A program made the position numbers and the translations under genes. Shown one piece after another: positions 3,973 through 9,872 of a stretch of DNA of 9,872 nt. The notes under the pieces were generated by a model. The model searched no databases. It saw only the letters and a list, made by a program, of their open reading frames with translations, and was not told where the DNA came from. Within the stretch, counting starts at the first letter, position 1, and each line of letters begins with the position of its first letter. Source of the DNA: Planctomycetaceae bacterium (GTDB lineage Bacteria; Planctomycetota; Planctomycetia; Pirellulales; UBA1268); assembly GCA_009691925.1 (NCBI GenBank), contig SIAG01000133.1, forward strand, positions 1 through 9,872, written 5' to 3'.

Positions 3973-6399
3973 ATGGCTGTGACAGGGGCGTGGTGGAGCG
4001 GGAGCGCGACGGTCGCCGGGGCGATCGCCGGCGGAATCGTGTTGCTTTCCCCGGGGTCTTTCCCCCTGTCATTCGCAGCGGAATCCGGGCCGGCCGCGGT
4101 CGATGAGGGCTTTGCCGACACGATCGCGCCGCTGTTGGCGGCCCGCTGTCTGGCGTGCCACTCCGCCGACGACGAGATCAACGGCGGCCTGCGGCTCGAT
4201 CTCCGTGACGGCTGGGCCCAGGGGGGGGATTCCGGGCCGGCGATCGTGCCGGGGGAACCGGACCAGAGTCTTTTGATACGGGCGATCCGCTGGGAGGCCG
4301 GGGCGCCGCAGATGCCTCCCGATGGCAAGCTCGCGCCCGAGGAGATCGAGTTGGTGGCGGCTTGGGTGCGCCGCGGTGCCCACGACCCACGGGAGGGTTT
4401 GGTCGATCCGCGGCCGCGTCTCCTTCCCGGCCAAGCGCAGGGAATGACGGCCGCCGAAGGGGGGCGTTTCTGGAGCGTCGCGCCCCTCACCGACCCGACG
4501 CCCCCCGACGTGGCCGATCCCGCCTGGAACCGCACCCCGATCGACCGCTTCATCCGCGCCCGCCTCGATGCTGCCGGCCTCCGGCCGCAGGCCGAGGCGG
4601 CGCCCGAGGTGCTCGTCAGGCGGATCACCGCGGATCTCATCGGCCTACCGCCGACGCCGGAGCAATCCGATGCCTTCGTCGCCGCGCATGCCCGCGACGC
4701 CGACGGGGCGGTGGCGGACCTCGTCGACCACCTCCTCGCCGACCCGGCCTTCGGCGAACGTTTCGGTCGTCATTGGCTCGATCTCGCCCGCTTCGCCGAA
4801 TCGAGCGGCGGCGGCCGGACGCTCCTGTTCAAGGATGCCTGGCGCTACCGCGACTGGGTGATCGCCGCCGTCAACGCCGACCTCCCCTATGACCGGTTCG
4901 TCGTGCCGCAACTTGCCGGTGACCTCCTCGCCGCCGATGGTACGGCCGACCCTGCCACGATCGAGGGGAATCTCGTCGCCAGCGGCTTCCTCGCTCTCGG
5001 CCCCACCAACTACGAGGAGCAGGAGAAGGCCCAGCTTCGCTTCGACATCATCGACGAGCAGCTCGAGACGATCGGGCGAACCTTTCTCGGGCTCTCGATC
5101 GGCTGTTGTCGTTGCCATGACCATCCCTCCGATCCCCTTTCGCAGGCCGACTATTACGGGCTCGCCGGCATCTTCGCGAGCACCAGAACGCTCTTCAACG
5201 AGACTGACAACGTCGCCCGGTGGATCGCCCGACCGCTCCCCGAGCCGGCGGAGATCGCCTCCCGCCGGGCCGAGATTGAGGCCCGCGTCGCCCTGCTGAA
5301 GGTGGAACGCACCACGGTAAAGCAAGAGATCACCGACTCACCCCCTGGCGCCGCCACAGCGCGCCTGGTGGAGATCGAGGCGGAGCTCGGCCGGCTCAAC
5401 GCAGAACTGCTGCCGCGCCCAACGGCGATGGTTGTGGAGGACCACCCCACCCCGGGAGACGCGGCGATCCGCGTCCGCGGGGTCGAGAAGAACCGGGGGC
5501 GGGTCGTGCCCCGGGGATTGCCCGAGGTTTTCGCGACCGACCTCGCCATCCCTGCCGGCTCCAGCGGCCGGAGGGAATTGGCGGAGTGGATCGGGAGTGG
5601 GGAGAGCGCGCTACCGCGGCGTGTGATCGTCAATCGCGTCTGGGCCTGGCTCTTCGGCCACGGGATCGTCCCCACCGTCGATAACTTCGGGGCCAGCGGC
5701 GAGCGCCCCTCCCACCCGGAGCTTCTCGACTGGCTCGCGCGCCGCTTCATCGCCAACGGCTCGCGGATCAAGTCGCTCGTCCGGGAGATCGTCCTCTCCC
5801 GGACCTACCGCCAGGCCGCGGCGGAGGGCGCCGCGGACGGGAATCGGCTCTGGAGCGGGGCCGTGCGGCGCCGCCTCGATGCCGAACAGATCCGCGATGC
5901 GCTGCTTGCGGCTGCAGGCCGGCTCGATCGGACCGTCGGCGGCCTGTCAATCGTCGGGGCCGGCGACATCGACGCCAACGACACCGCCGCGCAGTCGATC
6001 GAGTATGGCTACGTCTTCGACGACGTCCGCCGCAGTGTCTACACCCCCGCCTTTCGCAACCGCCGGCTTGCGTTGTTCGAGGTCTTCGACTTTGCCGACA
6101 TCAACGCCTCCACCGGGACAAGGGCGACGAGCACCGTCGCCTCACAGAGCTTGTTTCTCGCCAATGACCCGTTCGTCGTCGCCGCCTGCCGGGCCGTTGC
6201 CGGGCGGGTTGTTGCCGAGGCGGGCTCGGGCGAGGCGCGGATCGAGCGGGCCTTCCGGCTCCTTCTCGCGCGACGTCCCTCGGCCGGGGAACGGGAAGCG
6301 GCCACGGCCTTCCTCGCGCGCACCGACGGGGAATCGGAGGCCTGGTCGGTGCTCTGTCAGTCGATCGTCTCGAGTCCCGATTTTCGATTTCTCGATTGA
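3973..6399 (+). CDS. Planctomycete cytochrome-like PSCyt1-PSCyt2 (DUF1549)-PSD1 (DUF1553) protein
   Basis: Protein of 808 residues. Domains in order: signal-like hydrophobic N-terminus (about 10-36, cleavage perhaps after FAA); PSCyt1 with heme-binding CLACH (59-63) and a likely axial Met114 in PQMPPDGKL; PSCyt2/DUF1549 from about 188 (TPIDRFIRARL) to about 402, with HWLDLARF and a second CxxCH, CCRCHDH (378-384); a short charged, helix-rich linker (about 424-480); PSD1/DUF1553 (about 531-808) with VNRVWAWLFGHGIV, FGASGERPSHPELLDWLA and ASTGTRATSTVASQSLFLAN. These proteins are exported and nearly limited to Planctomycetes and relatives; their function is unknown. An in-frame TAG lies 3 nt before the ATG, so the start cannot be further upstream. 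Oddities: no positive charge before the hydrophobic segment, and no LamG-like insert, so it is on the short side for the family. It is the first gene of an operon with the DUF1501 gene. Confidence 0.95.
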   Translation: MAVTGAWWSGSATVAGAIAGGIVLLSPGSFPLSFAAESGPAAVDEGFADTIAPLLAARCLACHSADDEINGGLRLDLRDGWAQGGDSGPAIVPGEPDQSLLIRAIRWEAGAPQMPPDGKLAPEEIELVAAWVRRGAHDPREGLVDPRPRLLPGQAQGMTAAEGGRFWSVAPLTDPTPPDVADPAWNRTPIDRFIRARLDAAGLRPQAEAAPEVLVRRITADLIGLPPTPEQSDAFVAAHARDADGAVADLVDHLLADPAFGERFGRHWLDLARFAESSGGGRTLLFKDAWRYRDWVIAAVNADLPYDRFVVPQLAGDLLAADGTADPATIEGNLVASGFLALGPTNYEEQEKAQLRFDIIDEQLETIGRTFLGLSIGCCRCHDHPSDPLSQADYYGLAGIFASTRTLFNETDNVARWIARPLPEPAEIASRRAEIEARVALLKVERTTVKQEITDSPPGAATARLVEIEAELGRLNAELLPRPTAMVVEDHPTPGDAAIRVRGVEKNRGRVVPRGLPEVFATDLAIPAGSSGRRELAEWIGSGESALPRRVIVNRVWAWLFGHGIVPTVDNFGASGERPSHPELLDWLARRFIANGSRIKSLVREIVLSRTYRQAAAEGAADGNRLWSGAVRRRLDAEQIRDALLAAAGRLDRTVGGLSIVGAGDIDANDTAAQSIEYGYVFDDVRRSVYTPAFRNRRLALFEVFDFADINASTGTRATSTVASQSLFLANDPFVVAACRAVAGRVVAEAGSGEARIERAFRLLLARRPSAGEREAATAFLARTDGESEAWSVLCQSIVSSPDFRFLD

Positions 6400-6416
6400 C
6401 GATGGTGGCGCCATCG
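6400..6416 (+). promoter_or_regulatory. Intercistronic hairpin between the PSCyt and DUF1501 genes
   Basis: CGATGG-TGGCG-CCATCG is a 6-bp perfect stem with a 5-nt loop, starting right after the TGA of the PSCyt gene. It buries the ATG at 6402, which argues against that start for DUF1501. It could be an RNA processing or stability point. Confidence 0.4.
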
Positions 6417-6432
6417 CCAACGGGTGCTCCCC

Positions 6433-6439
6433 AGAGAGG
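6433..6439 (+). promoter_or_regulatory. Ribosome binding site of the DUF1501 gene
   Basis: AGAGAGG lies 7 nt before the ATG at 6447. It settles the start against the TTG at 6396 and the ATG at 6402, which have no such site. Confidence 0.75.
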
Positions 6440-6446
6440 TTTTGCC

Positions 6447-7865
6447 ATGACTGCTCCCGCCGCGGCGTCACCGGTCGTCCTGTCGCGACGTGCGGCACTT
6501 GGGCGTGCCGGGTGCGGATTCGGAGCGCTGGCCTGGGCCGGCCTCAACGCCCGCCATGCCGCCGCCACGATCGGCCCTCACCTTCCCCTCCGCGCCAAGC
6601 GGATGATTTTCCTCTTCATGGCCGGAGGGGTGAGCCAGGTCGACAGTTTCGATCCGAAGCCGCGGCTCACGACCGACGACGGCAAGCAGATGCCGTTCGG
6701 TGATCTCCGCAGCCTGGCCAAGACGGGGACGAGCCCGCCGCAGCGCGTCATGAAGCCGCTGTGGCGATTCGCCCGGCGCGGGGAGAGCGGGCTGTGGGTC
6801 TCCGATCTCTTTCCGGAGATCGCGGGGATCGCTGACGATCTGTGTGTCGTCCGCAGCCTCCACACCGAGGGGATTGCCCACGGTCCGGCGACGCTCTTCC
6901 TCCACTGCGGTGCCACCACAGCCGTGCGTCCATCGCTCGGAGCCTGGCTCGACTACGGCCTCGGGACGGAGAACACCGACCTCCCCGGCTTCGTCAGCCT
7001 CGCGCCGAGCCTGGGGAACGGTGGCCCGCGGAACCACGGCACCGCCTTCCTTCCGCCGATCCATCAGGGCACTCCCATCGGGCGTGCCGGTCTGCCGGCC
7101 CGCGAGAGCGGCATCCGCAATCTCGCCCCGCCGCGCGGCGGGCCCCTGGCGATGGCCGGTCGCGAGCTGCTCACCGGGATCGGCGCCGCCCAGGCTGCAG
7201 CCCGCCCCGGCGATGCCGAGATCGAGGCGGTGATCGCCGCCGGCGAACTGGCGGCGCGGATGGAATCCGTGGCGCCGGGCGTCCTCGATCCCGCTGGCGA
7301 AACGGCCGAGACGCTCGCGCTCTACGGGATCGACGGCGGGCCGGCCGACAACTTCGGACGCCAGTGCCTCCTCGCTCGCCGCCTGTGCGAGGCCGGCGTG
7401 CGCTTCGTGCAGGTCAACTACACCGACAACTCCAACAACCCGGCTTGGGACCAGCATTCCGACATGCCCAAGCATGCCCTCCACGCCCGCGCCACCGACC
7501 GGCCCGTGGCGGCGCTGGTCCGCGATCTGAAGCGGCGCGGGTTGCTCGAAGATACGATCGTGTGGTGGGGGAGCGAGTTCGGCCGCACGCCGTACGCCCA
7601 AGAAAACGGCACCGGCCGTGACCATAATCCCGCCGGGTTCACCGTTTGGGTTGCCGGGGGCGGCTTCCGGGCCGGTCATGCCCATGGCGAGACCGACGAC
7701 TTCGGCCACCACGCCGTCGTCGATCGGGTCCACATGCACGATTTTCACGCCACGCTCCTGGCGGCGCTGGGGCTCGACCACACCCGGCTCACCTTCCGGC
7801 ACGCCGGGCGCGACCACCGCCTCACCGACGTCGCCGGCCGGGTCGAGGGGCGGCTGTTCGCCTGA
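6447..7865 (+). CDS. DUF1501 family protein with Tat-like signal
   Basis: Protein of 472 residues, complete. The N-terminus carries SRRAAL (13-18) and a hydrophobic segment (about 21-40), a Tat-type signal usual in this family, so it is probably exported folded. Family motifs: FLFMAGGVSQVDSFDPKP (55-72), RSLHTEGIAHGPA, RPSLGAWLDYGLG, VNYTDNSNNPAWDQH, GSEFGRTP (375-382), GRDHNPAGFT (390-399), GETDDFG (414-420) and HMHDFHATLLAALGLDH. DUF1501 proteins are related to the alkaline phosphatase/sulfatase fold, and the His/Asp/Glu-rich motifs could bind metal, but no reaction is established. The gene almost always follows a DUF1549/DUF1553 gene in planctomycetes, as here (47-nt spacer), suggesting a partner or shared substrate. 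Transcription is probably from the promoter before 3973, as no promoter is seen in the spacer. Confidence 0.95.
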   Translation: MTAPAAASPVVLSRRAALGRAGCGFGALAWAGLNARHAAATIGPHLPLRAKRMIFLFMAGGVSQVDSFDPKPRLTTDDGKQMPFGDLRSLAKTGTSPPQRVMKPLWRFARRGESGLWVSDLFPEIAGIADDLCVVRSLHTEGIAHGPATLFLHCGATTAVRPSLGAWLDYGLGTENTDLPGFVSLAPSLGNGGPRNHGTAFLPPIHQGTPIGRAGLPARESGIRNLAPPRGGPLAMAGRELLTGIGAAQAAARPGDAEIEAVIAAGELAARMESVAPGVLDPAGETAETLALYGIDGGPADNFGRQCLLARRLCEAGVRFVQVNYTDNSNNPAWDQHSDMPKHALHARATDRPVAALVRDLKRRGLLEDTIVWWGSEFGRTPYAQENGTGRDHNPAGFTVWVAGGGFRAGHAHGETDDFGHHAVVDRVHMHDFHATLLAALGLDHTRLTFRHAGRDHRLTDVAGRVEGRLFA

Positions 7866-7868
7866 CGG

Positions 7869-7906
7869 CTGCCTGCACCGCGGCGGCATCGAGTGCCGCA
7901 GGGCAG
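7869..7906. terminator. Hairpin between convergent DUF1501 and DUF3472 genes (bidirectional terminator)
   Basis: The inner stem GCGGCA/TGCCGC (7883-7888 with 7894-7899) has a 5-nt loop. The outer CTGCCT (7869-7874) can pair with AGGGCAG (7900-7906) with one bulged G. It begins 3 nt after one stop and ends 5 nt before the other, filling the 46-bp gap. There is no T-tract on either strand. Confidence 0.5.
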
Positions 7907-7911
7907 GTCGG

Positions 7912-9294
7912 TCAGGGCATGGCCTCGAGATCGATCGCCGGCCGTTTCGCCGGCGGCGGATCGAGGGTGAACACGCTGCCGAGCTTCACCGGCGGCGAGA
8001 AGAAACCGCAGTTCCGCAGGAAAAATCCATCCCCTTCGATCCCCCCCGCGTAATCGAGGCGGTGGCCACCGGAGGCGGTGGCATCGCCGGTGAACCTCGC
8101 CGTACTGATCGGGTGCCAGGTGCCCTCGGTGTCGCGCACCCATTGGTTCGCGTAGCGTGCCCGTCGGCCGACGTTGCCGGTGGTGTCGAGGAAGTTCTCG
8201 AGGAAGGAATGGAAGCCCGTCAGGTGGCGATCGGTCCGCGGGCGGCGAAACGACGCGATCAACCGCCACGCATCCCCCTCGCCGAACCATGACGTGTAGG
8301 TTGTCGTCCCGTCGCCGGCCGGCTCGACGCGCGTGAGGAAGCGGTAGGTGAGGCCGGATTTCCAGGGATGAACGAGGAAACTTTGCCCGCCGCTCCCCTC
8401 GTTGCCGAATTCACCCGTCCGCACCCCCTCCCCCTTGCGGAGCAGCGCGACGCGGTCGGCCTCGGGTACCTTTGTCGGATCGTCGGTCGTGAACGGGCTC
8501 CAGACGGAGAACAGCACGCGCCGCTCCGCCAGGCCGTTGACCTGCATGCCGAAGTAACCCTCCCCGAACCCATTGGCCATGAAGAAACTGCCGAGGGCAT
8601 CCTCCCCCTCAGGGACGGTCACCTCACCGTAGGCGTACTCGATTTCCTTCTCGGCCGGCAGCGAGTAACCAAGGTGCACCGAGGGGCCGCGACGGCCCCA
8701 GTAATACATGCCGCCGTCGTTGGTGGTAACGGCGGTCACGACGAGCTCAGGCGTCTCCGAGCGGATCCGCAGGACAGGAGCGCTTGCGAATGCCCCCCCC
8801 TCGCGGCGCACCCCCCGGATCTCGGCCCTAACGTAGCCCGGGCCAACGAGGGGAAAGGTCCCGAACGGGGCGCTGCCGCGATCGTCGCCGGAGAGTTCGG
8901 CGCTGACGGCGGTGTCGCCGATCGTCAGTTCCACTTCGGCCCGGCCGCCGGTTTCCGCTGAGACCAGTTCCACCGCGGCGTCGGCCGATCGGTCGATGTG
9001 GAACCAAACGCTCCAGGTCGTCTCCGGATCGTGCCAGCGGACCTCCGCTCCACCGCGCTCGAGCCCGTCATTCGAGCCGGGCTTCGACGCCACTTCGTAG
9101 GCGTTCCCCCCGAAAGGGACCGTCCATTCCGCGCCGTCGGCCGCCTGCGGATCGCCCGCCTGACCGAGGAGCGGCGCGAGGCTGCACAGCCAGGCGACGA
9201 TCAGCCATCGACCGGCACAACGGCTCCGCAGACCGCACCGGCGTGTCCGGGCATGGCGTTCCAGGGTTCTCGGCAAAGGGCGAACACTCTCCAT
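7912..9294 (-). CDS. Secreted DUF5077/DUF3472 domain protein
   Basis: Protein of 460 residues. It has a long Arg-rich n-region (nine Arg in the first 29), a hydrophobic core LIVAWLCSLAPLLGQAG (31-47) and cleavage near residue 47, so it is exported. Residues about 57-175 look like the β-sandwich DUF5077, which starts with VPFGGNAYEVAS. Residues about 190-445 are DUF3472: SVHLGYSLP, EVTVPEGEDALGSFFMANGFGEGYFG, LFSVWSPF, GEFGNEGSGGQS, FHSFLENF, YANQWVRDTEG and FFLRNCGFF. This family is found mainly in Planctomycetes and Bacteroidetes and is often linked to polysaccharide use; no reaction is known. The ATG at 9294 is chosen because it lies 1 nt after the stop of the upstream TPR gene (TGAcATG), with a purine-rich GGAAAAAGC stretch before it. 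Starts at 9309 and 9354 would overlap the TPR gene and lack a binding site. Confidence 0.9.
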   Translation of the reverse strand: MESVRPLPRTLERHARTRRCGLRSRCAGRWLIVAWLCSLAPLLGQAGDPQAADGAEWTVPFGGNAYEVASKPGSNDGLERGGAEVRWHDPETTWSVWFHIDRSADAAVELVSAETGGRAEVELTIGDTAVSAELSGDDRGSAPFGTFPLVGPGYVRAEIRGVRREGGAFASAPVLRIRSETPELVVTAVTTNDGGMYYWGRRGPSVHLGYSLPAEKEIEYAYGEVTVPEGEDALGSFFMANGFGEGYFGMQVNGLAERRVLFSVWSPFTTDDPTKVPEADRVALLRKGEGVRTGEFGNEGSGGQSFLVHPWKSGLTYRFLTRVEPAGDGTTTYTSWFGEGDAWRLIASFRRPRTDRHLTGFHSFLENFLDTTGNVGRRARYANQWVRDTEGTWHPISTARFTGDATASGGHRLDYAGGIEGDGFFLRNCGFFSPPVKLGSVFTLDPPPAKRPAIDLEAMP

Positions 9295-9295
9295 G

Positions 9296-9872
9296 TCAGC
9301 TTTTTCCATCGGCGGAAGCGAGCAACGACTCCACCCGCTCCTGTCGCGCGGCATCGTCGGGGGTGAGGCGTTCCCGGCCGAGCCCGAGCGCCTTGGCCTG
9401 CGCCAAAGAATCGCTGGCGGCTTTAAGGTCGGTGAGCTCGGTCTGGATCACGGCGAGATGGAGGAACTTGAGCGGGGAGGGGGAGAGAACGGCGTCGTTC
9501 ATGTCCTCGAGGGCGAGGATCGTCTGTCCCTTGGCGAGGCGGATGAGCGCCCGGGTGTCGAGGATGTCGGGGAGGGGGCCGAGCTCGCGGATCGCCCGCT
9601 CGACGAGCTCGAGCGCCTCGTCGGCCGTCTCCGGGCGGGCGAGCATCCAGGCGAGGTTGGCCGCCACGATCCCGGCCTGGACATCCCCCAGGCCCTCGGT
9701 GGCGAGGAGTTGGCGGTAGTCCTGCTCCGCCTCGGCGGTCCGGCCGAGGGATTCCTTGGCGATTGCGGCTTGGAGCCCGATCTCGGGGGAACCGGGATTC
9801 TCACGCCGGATCGCCTCGATCGAGCCGGCGACGAGGTCGTCGATCGCCGGGTCGCATGCCGTCTCCGCGTGC
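9296..9872 (-). CDS. TPR-repeat protein, C-terminal part (partial)
   Basis: The frame is open from the window edge to the TGA at 9298-9296, giving the last 191 residues; the start is outside. The sequence is a run of antiparallel helix pairs with TPR spacing: AAIAKESLGRTAEAEQDYRQLL, NLAWMLARPETADEALELVERAI, ILDTRALIRLAKGQTILALEDM, then FLHLAVIQTELTDLKAASDSL, with Gly/Ala at the usual tight-packing positions. TPR domains mediate protein contacts. In planctomycetes similar C-termini end large, otherwise undescribed TPR proteins; nothing about the N-terminal domain can be said. An internal GTG at 9667 is not a start, because the helical repeat pattern continues upstream of it. Its stop is 1 nt from the DUF3472 ATG, so the two are probably translated together. 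Confidence 0.85.
   Translation of the reverse strand, partial: HAETACDPAIDDLVAGSIEAIRRENPGSPEIGLQAAIAKESLGRTAEAEQDYRQLLATEGLGDVQAGIVAANLAWMLARPETADEALELVERAIRELGPLPDILDTRALIRLAKGQTILALEDMNDAVLSPSPLKFLHLAVIQTELTDLKAASDSLAQAKALGLGRERLTPDDAARQERVESLLASADGKS

Noticed and set aside
6396..6446. TTG (6396) or ATG (6402) as DUF1501 start
   Set aside because: Neither has a Shine-Dalgarno, 6402 lies in a hairpin, and the ATG at 6447 has AGAGAGG at 7 nt and puts the Tat motif near the N-terminus.
6468..7889. Minus-strand open frame of 473 codons covering the DUF1501 gene
   Set aside because: It is a complement shadow of a clear DUF1501 gene, composed mostly of Gly, Arg, Ala, Pro and Val without domain signatures.
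9295..9354. Starts at 9354 or 9309 for the DUF3472 protein
   Set aside because: They would overlap the end of the TPR gene and lack ribosome binding sites; 9294 gives near-perfect coupling.
1..9872. CRISPR arrays, tRNA or rRNA genes, IS ends, integrases, toxin-antitoxin or defence genes
   Set aside because: Looked for on both strands and not seen: no regularly spaced repeats, no cloverleaf, and no transposase or nuclease-type reading frame.

Overview
The window is high-GC DNA that almost certainly comes from a planctomycete, probably of the Pirellulales type. The strongest evidence is a PSCyt1-PSCyt2-PSD1 (DUF1549/DUF1553) cytochrome-like protein followed by a DUF1501 protein. This pair is expanded in, and nearly diagnostic of, Planctomycetes. 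A DUF3472 secreted protein, a TPR protein and a TolC-like lipoprotein N-terminus agree with this. I saw no mobile element, CRISPR array, tRNA or rRNA.

Layout. Minus strand, 1-1516: the start of a TolC-family outer-membrane lipoprotein (cut by the window edge) and, upstream of it, an apbE-type FAD:protein FMN transferase. A 269-bp gap between them holds a long inverted repeat that can fold into a three-way junction. Plus strand, 1517-2002: a 161-residue conserved-looking protein of unknown function whose ATG directly abuts the apbE ATG, back to back (CATATG). Positions 2003-2101: three hairpins between convergent genes. Minus strand, 2102-3088: an aldo/keto reductase. Plus strand, 3149-3886: a short-chain dehydrogenase divergent from it. 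Positions 3887-3972: a compact regulatory region with a dyad and a duplicated hairpin. Plus strand, 3973-7865: the PSCyt/PSD1 gene and the DUF1501 gene, a two-gene operon. Positions 7866-7911: a hairpin between convergent genes. Minus strand, 7912-9872: a DUF5077/DUF3472 secreted protein and, 1 nt upstream, the C-terminal part of a TPR protein that runs off the window.

How the genes may work together. Most of the central and right-hand genes have export signals: the PSCyt/PSD1 protein (uncharged signal-like N-terminus), DUF1501 (Tat-like) and DUF3472 (long Arg-rich signal peptide). This suggests a periplasmic or cell-surface module, possibly for handling complex carbohydrates, but no biochemical function is established for the DUF1549/DUF1553/DUF1501 pair. 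ApbE, AKR and SDR are ordinary cytoplasmic redox or flavin-handling enzymes. I found no clearly new multi-gene defence or mobile system. The least ordinary signals are non-coding: the folded element ahead of tolC, the abutting divergent starts, an extended -10-like motif 10 nt before two ATGs that suggests leaderless mRNAs, and the dyad/hairpin cluster ahead of the PSCyt operon.
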